64,000 bases of DNA from Phylloscopus collybita (taxonomy: Eukaryota > Chordata > Aves > Passeriformes > Phylloscopidae). The translations under genes and the position numbers were made by a program. The notes under the pieces were generated by a model that made no database searches, was not told the DNA's origin, and worked only from the letters and a program-made list of their open reading frames with translations. The stretch's first letter is position 1, and each line of letters begins with the position of its first letter. Below, in pieces: positions 1-9,599 of this stretch. The stretch spans positions 10,829,501 to 10,893,500 of the forward strand of contig JAJNNQ010000001.1 in assembly GCA_027886175.1 (NCBI GenBank). The letters run 5' to 3'.

Positions 1-481
1 AGACTCGCGGTGAGGATGAGTCCCGTATTGTCCCGGGAGGGGGACACGGCCCGGGCACAGCTTCTCCCCAGCCTGCTTTGGCTACTGGGGCCTTCACCGA
101 GCGTGCCCTGCCCGACCTCCTCTGCTGGGTGCGGGGCCGGGCCCGGCAGCGGGGCCGCTCCTCGCCCGCCGGCGGTGCCCCCTGCGGCCCGGGGTGCGGA
201 CACATTCGTGGGCCAGAGGTCGGTGTCTTTTCCTGGGGGGGTCTAGCGGGGCGGGAGCTGCGCTGCGAGCTGGAAAACGGGACGGAGCGTCCCCGCGCTC
301 CCGTCCCGGGATGCCCGCCCGGCAGGGCTCCGCAAACGTCCCGGCTTTGTGCCTCTGCCCCGGCCGAGGTGGCCGCCCTGGGGCTCGCAGCCCTTTGACG
401 CCCTCGGGGCAGAACCGACGAAGATCGGGGTGGGGGGGGAATGCGCCTCTCACTGTCTCCTCTGGCCTTTCTGTTTTGCAG
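1..481 (+). other. LHX2: LHX2 intron 2, 3' part (CpG-rich)
   Basis: This stretch precedes the exon 3 acceptor and ends in a pyrimidine-rich tract (CTTTCTGTTTTGCAG) with AG at 480-481. It is very GC-rich with many CpG dinucleotides, so it opens reading frames on both strands. None of them resembles a known protein, and only the frame that enters exon 3 becomes coding after the splice site. The high CpG content fits the CpG-island environment usual for LHX2 and other developmental regulators. The first two LHX2 exons (start codon, first LIM domain) must lie before the window. Confidence 0.8.
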
Positions 482-864
482 GAGGTTTTCGGTGCAGAGA
501 TGTGCGAGATGTCACCTGGGGATTTCTGCCTCCGAGATGGTCATGAGGGCCAGGGATTTGGTATATCACTTAAATTGCTTCACTTGCACCACTTGCAACA
601 AGATGCTGACCACTGGCGATCACTTTGGCATGAAGGACAATCTGGTGTACTGCCGCCTCCATTTCGAGACTCTCATCCAGGGGGAGTACCAGGTGCATTT
701 CAATCACTCGGATGTAGCCGCTGGGAAGGGCCCGGCTTTGGGAGCGGGCTCTGCCAACACTTTGGGACTGCCTTATTACAATGGCGTGGGGACTGTCCAG
801 AAGGGGAGACCCAGGAAAAGAAAAAGCCCGGGGCCTGGAGCAGATCTGGCAGCCTACAATGCAG
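482..864 (+). CDS. LHX2: LHX2 exon 3: second LIM domain and basic linker (partial gene)
   Basis: LHX2 is a nuclear LIM-homeodomain transcription factor; its LIM domains bind cofactors such as LDB1, and it acts in eye, forebrain, hair-follicle and limb development. This 383-nt exon starts with the last base of an Arg codon (phase 2; the frame reads RRFSVQRCARC) and ends one base into a codon at a GTAAGA donor (865). Zinc ligands of the second LIM domain are visible as CARC, HLNC, CTTC and a final CRLH. Then come a linker with NHSDVAAGK, the motif LGLPYYNGVGTVQ, the basic stretch KGRPRKRK (likely nuclear localisation) and GPGADLAAYNA. The linker motifs (VYHLNCFTCTTCNKM, ADLAAYNA) match LHX2 rather than its paralogue LHX9. 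The alanine run I recall from mammalian LHX2 after DVA is nearly absent. Confidence 0.96.
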
Positions 865-949
865 GTAAGAGACCCCCACCTTCCCCCAGAACAGTTCAAA
901 TGGTTTGTTTCTGTTCACTTCCAAAGGGGGATTTCCGTTTATTTTAGCT

Positions 950-1075
950 TAAACTGTTAATAATAGTTTAGCTGCAGCATAATTATTGAGATCAAGTGCT
1001 GTCAAACTGCAATTACAGAAGCTAATATGTTAGCATTTTTCACTTCAGCTGGAAATAAAATGTTTTGAAGCAAGG
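950..1075. promoter_or_regulatory. Candidate conserved noncoding element just after exon 3
   Basis: Low-GC block directly behind exon 3, between GC-rich sequences. It has two homeodomain-type cores (AATTATT near 981, AATTACA near 1010), TGTCAA (a TALE-type half site near 999) and GCTAATATGTTAGC, an imperfect palindrome. Density of such motifs next to a developmental exon suggests a conserved or regulatory element. No alignment was possible, so this is inference. Confidence 0.3.
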
Positions 1076-1199
1076 TCATCTGGTTAAGGGGGGGAAGAAG
1101 GGGGAGTGCAGCCTGAAATAAAATCTGGAAACCAGAGATTTTAAGTTAGTACTTCGGAGACCCGTGAATTTTCTTTAGTGGCTAGCTTCTAAAGCTGCT

Positions 1200-2260
1200 G
1201 ACGGGTGAATTGTTCAGCCCTGCCCTGAGCTCTTGCACCCCAAAGTTTTGGGAGGAAAGAGAGAGAGGACGTAGCCGCTTCCCAAGGGTCTGGAGTGCGA
1301 GGTGGACGGGGTGCAGGGCTGAGAGTGCCCGGGCAGGGGCCGCGGGCAGCAGGTGTCTGCGGGCAGCACAGAGCCTGCTCACACTGGGGCAAGTTCCACT
1401 GGAGTTTTGTTCATGAGATGCGACTCGGAGAAGAGTCGGAAACTCGCAGCACCCCCTTTGCAGCCCATCGCTGCCCCGCGGCACAGCCCCTGCCCCGAAC
1501 CGAGCCCAGCAGCCGGAGGAACGGGAGCGAACCTGGCTGCAGCTCTCTGTATCCAGCAGCAAACTTTTCGATGTGTTTAACCTCCCCACCGCCACAGCAC
1601 TGTAATTTTACAGGCAAAGGAATTCGAGAAATCTCCTGCCCCTCGCCCCCCCCCCCGCCCCAATCCCCGCTCCCCTCTTCCCCTCGCTCCACTTCTCCGT
1701 GTAGCTGCCACCGGAGCGGCTGCCATCCCGGGGGCTTCCTGCGCTGCTGCTTGTAGGCAACGGGGGAAAAAAATGCTTGGACAAAACAAAATTCTTAGAT
1801 GTTGGTTTTATTCGAGGACTTGGAGGAGGAGGTGGACTTCCCCCCAGTGCGGCGTTTCCCGAGCCGAGCACTCGGGCCGTCCCGCCGGGCCCTGGGCACC
1901 GAACTCGTTTCCCTGCGTCCTTCTGTGCCTCGGTGCCCTCTGTGCTTCTCCGCTCGTCCCAGCCTGTTTTCTCCTTTAACCTACCTGCTTCGGACGTGTC
2001 CCGTAGGGCGCAGATTTGCCTTTTACACGTTCTTCTTTCCCGGAGAGGGCGTTCGGTAAAGGCCAAGTTTGCTGCGGTTTGTTTCCAGCCGCATCTCGGC
2101 GTGCCCCGACAGCTGCGGGCTGCGCCGGGCGGCTGCCGCTCCGCCTGCGCGGGGAGGAGGAGGAGGAACGGGGGGAGGAAGGCGCGGGGGAGACACCGAG
2201 AAGTGCAGGGGTGGCTTCGGGCTTCGGACCGGGGGTGGCAGCCCGGGAACGGAAGCCTAA
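1200..2260. other. CpG-rich intronic block
   Basis: About 1 kb of GC-rich sequence with frequent CpG and a polycytosine run near 1648-1660. The many overlapping open frames on both strands show no recognisable domain and reflect the shortage of AT-rich stop codons. It could be part of an extended CpG island or CpG-island shore of LHX2. Nothing here supports an exon. Confidence 0.5.
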
Positions 2261-2779
2261 AGGGAGTAACAATAGCGACGAGATGGGGTGGTTTGCACTG
2301 AAAATGGCAGGGAGAAAAGGCGCATCTCTAACCAGCAAACGCACCTCGGGAACAAAATTGCCAGCTATTATTGGTTGAACTAATTGCTGAATAATTTGGA
2401 AATAGTGCAAAAAGCAGTTGTAGTCCCAGTGGTGAAGGCTGATGAAAGGTGGATGTAGTGTTCTCGAGAGTCACAGTTCGGCTTTAGAATATGCATCAAA
2501 AATGCATCTTTCCCGTTTAAAAAAGTCTCCTTTTAGGAGGGATTAGCTTTAATTGTTCGTCCACTGTCTCCCTGTGCAGGGCAGATGTTCAGATTCAAAG
2601 GACCTGTAAACCGAATCAGCGGCATCTGTCCTGGATGGGAGCACAGCCTGAGAAAGTCTCACTGCTCCCTGACTTCCTAAATAAACCGCCTTTAACAGCA
2701 TTTTGAAAAATTCGTTTACAAAATAATTGCCGTCCGACTTTTTTGTCTTTCAATCGTCGTTCAGAGCCTGCAACTGAAA

Positions 2780-3070
2780 CTTTAGAGATCTTCTTTGAGT
2801 AACCTTTGGCTTCTTTGCTTAAGCTATTTATCTACTTAACTATTTGCTAGACCTGTAATCGACTAATTTATGCGGTAATAAGTGCCATTGATCTTGGAAA
2901 TCAGACTGGGTTGCTCGTTGATGTAAAATTCTACAGACGAGTAAATTATTGCAAAGCCTTCGATTTCGTGCCTTTAAAAGAGAAACCATTTAAAAAGTGA
3001 TAGTTTCTAATTTTATTTTTTAGTGCAACTTGTCATTTCCTTCTCAGAACTGCACTAGAAATGCACAATG
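2780..3070. promoter_or_regulatory. Candidate conserved noncoding element in intron 3
   Basis: AT-rich, non-repetitive stretch with no open frame of note. It carries TAATTTATG and GGTAATAAG near 2863-2882, CCATTGATC near 2885 and ATTGCAAAG (C/EBP- or POU-like) near 2947. Composition differs sharply from the CpG-rich neighbours. It resembles intronic developmental enhancers, but this is judged by eye only. Confidence 0.3.
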
Positions 3071-3240
3071 TTGTTCTCTGAGGGGATCTGTCCTGGTGAT
3101 TTGGGTAGAATGCTGTGTAAATAAATCTACACCCAGAGGTGGTGGGAAAAAAAAGGGACCCATAAACTCGGCAGAGTCGAGACTGAAATAATTTTGTAAA
3201 TTGCAACAAATATTCATCTGCAATACGAATTAGACTGATT

Positions 3241-3412
3241 CTTTTTTTTTTTTTTCCTACTTAAACGAGACTCCGTTTGCAGGGGGATGATGGGTTTAGA
3301 TGTGGATAGAGCCTGACAAGTGGAAAATAGCTTAGAAGGATGCTGAAACTTCAAAAAGATTTCTTTTTCTTTCTTTTCTCTTTCTTTTCTTTTTCTTTTT
3401 TTTTTTTAAAGT
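3241..3412 (+). repeat. T-rich and TTTCT-type pyrimidine tracts
   Basis: A run of about 15 T at 3241-3255 and, from about 3360 to 3408, a long C/T-only stretch of TTTCT-like units. They are simple-sequence repeats and probably length-variable. Confidence 0.85.
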
Positions 3413-3799
3413 GTGTTCCTGTGATCATAATTTCCTCCTTCACTTGTTGGAATGGAGTTTGATGGGTTTTTTAGGTCAGTAAATCAATGGCTGAAAGCTT
3501 GCTGAACACAGGAGCACCTGTAAAGTATTCTGAATACTCCCTTTGTGAATTAGACCCCAAACCTCCCACAGTCTGCTATGTTTTATTCATTTGTATCTAG
3601 TCTGGCTTTAAGACACTAAAATATCCTGGAAAATGACAGATGTATTGCACAAACTTGGGGCACGACGAGCTGCTACAATACCCATAATCTGTCCAAACAG
3701 CCAAGATATTAAGAAACACTTCCTTCCTTTGCGAGCAGGAGGATGCCTCGTGCTTCGCTGAGAGGGTGAGGGAATCTCCAGGCTGGATAGACATCCTCG

Positions 3800-4770
3800 G
3801 CCGATGGGGACTGGGGCTGGGGGCGCCTTTTTGCCGGGGGAGGGGAGAGTGCGGAGGCGCCGACCCAGCTCCCGGCAGGGCTCGGGGCAGCGCCGGGGAC
3901 GCCTGGAGCTGACCCTCTCAAGTGGCTGTGTCAAAAGTGGTTTGGGTTTTTTCCTGACAAAAATGCGAAAAGTCTGGAAAGTTTTGAAGAGCGAATCTCT
4001 CTTTCCTCCTCTTTTCCCTTGGGACTAAAAGCTCACAGGAAGCTTCCCTGTGACTACTGTGACAGAGCAAACAGACGGGAATCTCAGCTTAAAATCGGAT
4101 ATCTTGCAGAGATCTCCTTGGAAAAATTAGGGTCTACAACTCCCACCCCCCCCCCCCCCGCCCCCTTCTTGCTTCTCCCCCTTCTCTCCCTCCTCCCGGG
4201 CCGTAGTCACCTTTCGGGTCCCCGGGCGCCTCTGGCCCCTCCCCAGGGGGCTGGGGCTGGGGTCGGGGCTGGGGCAGGCGCAGGGGCTGGGGCTGGGGTC
4301 GGGGCCGGGGCAGGGCGCCGGCATCGCTCCCGCCCCGAAGGGCGAGCGGAGTCCCGGGAGCTCCCCCCGCGGCTGCGGGGCCGGGGTCCCTCGGGCAGGG
4401 CCGGGGAGCGGAGCCCGCTGCAGCCCCGCCGCCAGCCCCTTCCCCCGGCGGGGCGCGCAGCGAGGAGCCCGGCTCGGCCGGGGCTGCCCGGGTTAATCGC
4501 GGCGCTCAGGGACTGACCGCGCACTCGCACCGGCCATTCAGCGCCATTCAATTGGCTTAATTGAGGGGAAAAACCCTGGCGGCGGTTCCTCCCGCGGGGC
4601 CCGGGCCCGGCCGCCCCTCGCCGGCCCCTTTGTTCTCCCGCCCCGCAGCCCCGGCCCGGCTGCGGTCCCCCCGGGGGCCACCGCGGCCGGGGGGCCCGGT
4701 CCTCAGGCAGCCTCGGGGGGCACCGGGACGCGCAGCTCCTTTGTCCGAGGCGGCCGGGGAAGGCCGGAGG
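3800..4770. other. Intragenic CpG island in LHX2 intron 3
   Basis: Nearly 1 kb of very GC- and CpG-dense sequence. It includes a C14 run at 4146-4159 and a G-run repeat at 4246-4316. At its centre, around 4535-4565, lies an island of homeodomain-like sites (CAATTGG followed by CTTAATTGAGG). Open frames of 100-165 codons occur on both strands but are low-complexity (Gly/Ala/Arg/Pro). Possible roles are an alternative promoter or a Polycomb-type CpG island; neither can be decided from sequence. Confidence 0.6.
4246..4316 (+). repeat. GGGGCT-like hexamer repeat with G-quadruplex potential
   Basis: Tandem GGGGCT, GGGGTC and GGGGCA units give about ten G3-5 runs separated by 1-4 bases on the + (sense) strand. 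This meets the usual G4 pattern several times over. Translation gives a meaningless Gly-Ala repeat. Confidence 0.85.
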
Positions 4771-5745
4771 AAGAGGGCTTCTAATCCTGCTCTCCTCTGT
4801 CCTGGCCTTGTGATGCTCGGCCTGGGCTCCTTTAGAATGACTGGCTTTATCTCCTCAGAAACAATTCTTGAAATGTCAAGGTTGAGGCAGCGCTGTCGTG
4901 TCTGTTGCTCCACGGCTTGGCAGAGACACGCTGCTTTTAGTGCCGCCAGGCACCTCAGAAGCAGCCCAGGGGTACCTTGCCTGCTCCCAGTGCCATAGCT
5001 TCACTCCTTTTAATTCCTGTGGTGAGAAACTCAGGAATCTGCCTTCTCTAAGCGTCTTCTCCTCCCTCCAAAGAGAAAGACTGTGTCTGTTCCTGTCCCA
5101 AGTACCACTCGGAGGGCTCTTTCTCACTTCTGTCCTCTTTGAGGTTATGGGTACCACGAAGTCTTCTACACGTCCGACCAAACAGCAAATGCGGCTGCAC
5201 CCCTGCCCGGTCTAGTTAACCACAAGTTCCCTCTCCAGGCAGCAGGAGGTTAAAACACCCCTTGACTCCGATTACAGAAGGAAAGGGGTGTATGTTCCTG
5301 AGCCGCTACTGAGAGATAATGTACACACAACGTGTCTCCTGTTTCATCACTCCTTCAGAATCAGGATTAGTTTTCTTTCTTTTGGCATAATCTAACATGT
5401 CAAGCAAAAGCTACTAAGAACAAAATTTCCCCCAAAGGAAATTTCCCTTTCTCATCTTCATGTGCCATATCCTTAGCAACCTACTAACTGCTAAGCACAC
5501 ACTTTGCCCCGAATCCCAAGCCATGGGGGGCTCTGGTGGTCTGAGGGTGAAGCAATGTTCCCGAGTTCTCCTTCTCTAACAGACTGTTTCAAAAGCACCA
5601 GCACAGCCTGCTTTACACTCCTGCTGTTGGGTTTAGGGAGGTGCTGTGCATTAATCTGCAAAGGGTATTTTGGCTAGCAATACCAAACCAAAATGTTTAA
5701 ATCTGTAGGGATGTAGTGATGCTGCCCATGGACATCACCATCCTG

Positions 5746-5757
5746 TGACCAGGTGGC
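5746..5757 (+). promoter_or_regulatory. Weak CTCF-core-like site
   Basis: TGACCAGGTGGC agrees with 10 of 12 positions of the CTCF core CCASYAGRKGGC. Matches of this quality are common by chance, so this is listed only as a candidate. Confidence 0.15.
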
Positions 5758-7539
5758 CCACGTGGGGCTGAGGGTGTTTGTGCTGCCACTGCTGCACCAG
5801 CAGAGGCTGGGAGGGCAATGGCTTGGGTGCGAGGTCTGGGGAAAGGCACAGGGCCTTAGAAATGTTTTAGGGTCAAAAAAGAGACTTGGCACTGCTTCAG
5901 AATTTGTTTTATCAAAAAATAGAAGTGAAACACTCATTAATTTAAGACTCCTCTATTCGACTGGAATTCTACCAATTGTATTTCTGAAATCCCAGCAGGA
6001 GCCTGAGATGCTGCAATGGAATGGAAATGTTACATATGGATAGTTCAGCAATTCCTTTGGGAGATACACAGGCCACCACAAAAGAACAGGGAAGACAGTG
6101 CCTGAAAAACAGAGGGTTGCGTGAGGAGCATGTACAGTGTTAGTTTTACACCCTGATGCCTTTTGCAGAAACTCCTCAGCTCTTAAAATCTCCACTTACA
6201 CCCTTGGCCCGTTCTGTGTATCTGCGCCTGCAACACCCATGGACATGGCAGATTCTGTGAGAGATGCAGATAATATTAGACTGAATAAAATAGCCTGTTG
6301 AGGATGGTGCCAGGCACCACAACCAAATACAAGAGGGGAATTGGCACCAGCTAGGACTATTTATGTCATATTGGGTGATGCCTGGGAGTAGCCAAACCAC
6401 TTGCACCAGACAACGAACGGCACACGCCCTCGTGCTCTTTCAGAATCTGCTCTGCAACTTCCATCCTAGACAAGGACATTTTGCCACTCTTAAACGGTAC
6501 TTGTTTACTGTCATTTTAATATTATTTTTACTTAGTAGATAATGAGGTAAAATGATGAGAAATTCCAAGAGTAAGTTGTTCCTTTTCCTATCAGGGCTTG
6601 ATGAAAAGCTGATACCCTCATTCCATTCTGGAAGGGTTTAGAATCAGTTTTATATCCTTGGATTCTGGATGTATCTCATTCTCTATGGGACACGTTAAAA
6701 TCAGCTCCTTACTGCCCTAGGCTTTGTTTTGTTGCATATTAACAGGAACCAGACCTCAGTCCTGCAGACAGATATTTTGATGCATTTCCTCCTATGTCTG
6801 TCTCGTTATTTCTTGGAGGGTTCAAAAGCCTCTAAGATGACGCACAAAGGTCTTTTCCATTACTAATATCTAAAATTCTTTGGGTACATTTTACAAACAA
6901 GCATGATTTGGCTTTACATTTCCATAACAGAATTTTCTATGACCATTATTGTGTTACTTATCCCAGAGCCCTTTCTATCAGGAATTGTGGCTGTGAAGGA
7001 GACTGGAGCACATGTGATGATTTCAGATGGGCAGCTAGGTCTCAGATCTTAAACCCGAAAAGATTTGGCTACATCCCAAACAGCTCCATTACTACTCCAT
7101 TGTTACTCTCTCCCTTTAAGTATCTTACACCTTTTAAATTCAGGTGCTTGCAATTTTCCATGCTGCAGGAAAACAAGCAGAAATGCTTCTTATGGCCAAA
7201 ATTTGGCACAAGATCCAGAGGTCTGGAAAGGATTTATACAAATGTATGCACATGCATGCACACACGCACATAGACACTCACATTTCTGTGTGCAGTACCT
7301 TTTTTTAGCTGCTTTTTGAATTAGAGGAGTACAGAAACACACAGGAAAGTTTGATGCTTTGGGTACTTTGGGCATATCTGTTAAGCAAACGTGCTTTTGG
7401 GCTTAGAACTGAATTTTTGCAGGCCTTGCTCTTTATTGTGCCACAGCTTTTTAGCAGGTTTTGAAAGGCTGAGGTTTGTAAAGCAGCTACTGTAGCTGCT
7501 GCAAACCTGCTTAGGGAGCCTGTATGCATCTTTACTTAG

Positions 7540-8440
7540 GAATCTGTGCACTTAATGTGTATTTTTAAAATCTGTTTTTAATATATGCCTGTCAGAATGT
7601 GTGTGTTTTCACTAGGGCTGACACCCACTGATGGACAGCATGAGCTGAAGTAACACTATAAAGATAGGTGCATGAGATGTACTCAGTTGTAATTAAACAG
7701 CAATAGTGGACAATTGAAAACAAGCCTGTTCATGTGTTTAAGAATCTTAACAACAATTCACATTTCAAAAGAATTTTTTGGTCATTTTTCGCATGCCATG
7801 TAGAACAGAAATAGCGATTTTTCATTACTTTTAGCAAAAAAATTGTGGGAATCTAAGAGGGACTTGTAGATATTTGGACAGGAAAAGCTAATTAACAACC
7901 GTTTGTCAGAGCTAATTTTCAGTGATATTCCTAATTTTTTATTGGATTTAAGCTCAGTCCTTAATGTTATTTTAAGAGGGTTTCTACAATTTACTGTATG
8001 CACAAATAAATGAAAAACTGCTTTTGGTCTACAAGACTATTTTACTTGGCATTCAACATTTAATACTACTTGGTAATTTTTACAGTGTTTATTTCTCACA
8101 GACCTTCTTGTGCTTGATTTCTGCAAGTGTATCAACCAGTGTCATTCCTTGATTTCAAAAGGATATGGCAGAACTAGTATTTGCAAACAATTTTTTAAAA
8201 TGGAAATATAAATGTATAAATAATTTAAAAGATTTTTCATTTGGCATGCCAGTGAATACGTTGTATTAACAGCTTTATTTCTTTAGCTAGTCAGATTATA
8301 GTCATAATTTGCTGTCTGGTAGCCACAAACTTTATTTCTTTTATAGTGTTTCATTTAATGGTCTCCCTTGTACTCTACAGGGTTTAGTTTGATGGAGGAA
8401 ATAATTATGATTTTAACTAGTCTGTTCCATTGAGATTTAA
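7540..8440. other. AT-rich intronic segment
   Basis: About 900 bases of low-GC unique sequence with no convincing exon. Short homeodomain-like cores (TTTAATGG, GCTAATT) are scattered through it. It may contain conserved noncoding DNA, but no single block stands out clearly. Confidence 0.4.
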
Positions 8441-8699
8441 GTGCAGTGTATTGTGCAGCTCTCTTTGTGTGTTACAGTGCAATTTATGGCGATACCAAGT
8501 ACAGTAAAACCCTTTACGGAGTTGGGGACAGCTACTGTCCTCCCACAGAAAGTGGAGGAGAAGTTCTGTGGAGGTGGAGCAGAGGGAAAAGGAAACAGAG
8601 CTGACATTTTAAAAGCCACAGTGGGGGAGTGCTGCGGTGCGGGGGAGGCCAGGGTCCTTGCAGGCTGCTTATTGTAAGGGAATGGCTGGAAGGTGCAGA

Positions 8700-9260
8700 A
8701 ATATGAGCCAGCTGTGCCCAGGTGGGCAAGAGGCCAACGGCCCCTGGGCTGCGCTCGCCCCAGTGCTGGCACTGCTGAGGCACCTCCAGTGCTGGGGGCA
8801 GCTCTGGGCCACTCATGGCAGGAGAGACACTGAGGGGCTGGAGCGTGGCCAGGACAGGGAGCGGAGCTGGGAAGGGAATGGAGCCCCAGGAGAGGCTGAG
8901 GGAGCTGGGAAAGGGGCTCAGCCTGGAGCAAAGGAAGCTCAGGGGGGCCTTGGTGGCTCTGCACAGCTCCCTGCCAGGAGGGGACAGCCGGGGGGAGGGT
9001 CAGGCTCTGCTCCCAGGGCACAGGGACAGGAGGAGAGGGAACGGCCTCAGGCTGGGCCAGGGCAGGCTCAGGGTGGATATTAGGAAACTTCCCCAAAAGC
9101 AAGGTGAAGCCCCTATATCCTTAGAGGGATTTCAAAGCCATGTGGATGTGGCACCTGGAACATGGGTTAGTGGTGGCCTCGGCAGCGCTGTGTTAACAGT
9201 AGGACGCAATGACCTTAGAAGGATTTTCCAAAGTAAACTGCTCTACAAATCCATGAAATG
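8700..9260 (+). mobile_element. CR1 LINE 3' fragment
   Basis: Reads like the 3' part of avian CR1 in sense orientation. It has a stretch resembling GCCCAGGTGGGCAAG-AGGCCAA, then GAGGGGCTGGAGCGTG, a segment of GAGGCTGAGGGAGCTGGG type, GGCCTCAGGCTGGGCCAGGG, GGATATTAGGAAACTT, then TGTGGATGTGGCACCTGG and GTTAGTGGTGG. The end resembles the CR1 tail (CAATGACCTTAGAAGG, then TTTTCCAAA). It is 5'-truncated, as most CR1 copies are, and has decayed. Overlapping frames on both strands here are CR1 shadows. It stops about 130 bp before LHX2 exon 4. Confidence 0.88.
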
Positions 9261-9393
9261 CAGCAAAGGCAGGTAGGGTTGGTGCTAGTACATGCTGTGG
9301 TGTGTTATTTTAATTGCTGCACTCGGGGAAATTGCAAACAATATTGGCTGTGGAGCAAGAGATTTACAGGCCTTTTCCTCTTGTTGCCTTAAG

Positions 9394-9599
9394 CTTTAAG
9401 TTGCAATGAAAACGATGGTGACCACCTGGACAGAGACCAGCAATACCCCAGCAATCAGAAAACGAAGCGCATGAGGACGTCCTTCAAACACCACCAGCTG
9501 CGGACAATGAAGTCATACTTTGCTATTAACCACAATCCTGATGCCAAGGACTTGAAACAGCTAGCTCAGAAAACCGGCCTCACCAAAAGAGTTCTTCAG
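9394..9599 (+). CDS. LHX2: LHX2 exon 4: homeodomain, first 46 positions
   Basis: This 206-nt exon joins the G left from exon 3 to form Ala, then reads LSCNENDGDHLDRDQ, QYPSNQKTK and the homeodomain from KRMRTSFKHHQLRTMKS through SYFAINHNPDAKDLK to GLTKRVLQ. The acceptor is AG at 9392-9393 after a CT-rich tract; the donor GTAAGA begins at 9600, directly after the Gln codon in phase 0. The break falls between homeodomain positions 46 and 47, at the start of the core of helix 3, a typical intron position in LHX2/LHX9 genes. The homeodomain binds TAATTA-like DNA. Residues look identical to what I recall of other vertebrate LHX2 proteins in the homeodomain; the acidic linker before it differs slightly. 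Confidence 0.97.

Larger units (their letters stand above)
865..9393 (+). other. LHX2: LHX2 intron 3
   Basis: The intron opens with GTAAGA at 865 and closes with a pyrimidine tract and AG at 9392-9393, interrupting a codon after its first base. It mixes CpG-rich blocks (about 1200-2260 and 3800-4770) with AT-rich blocks (about 950-1075, 2370-3070, 7540-8440). No coding exon is seen inside it. About 4770-7540 is ordinary unique sequence; I see only a short CA-rich run near 7255-7285 there. If exon 3 were not spliced, the frame would run to a stop near 947. Confidence 0.93.

Noticed and set aside
4019..4516. 165-codon plus-strand frame with Gly-Ala repeat
   Set aside because: It is a translation of the C-run and G-run simple repeats and lies inside LHX2 intron 3.
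8437..9276. Several frames of 94-221 codons on both strands
   Set aside because: They are shadows of the CR1 3' fragment, which at this end of the element does not encode protein.
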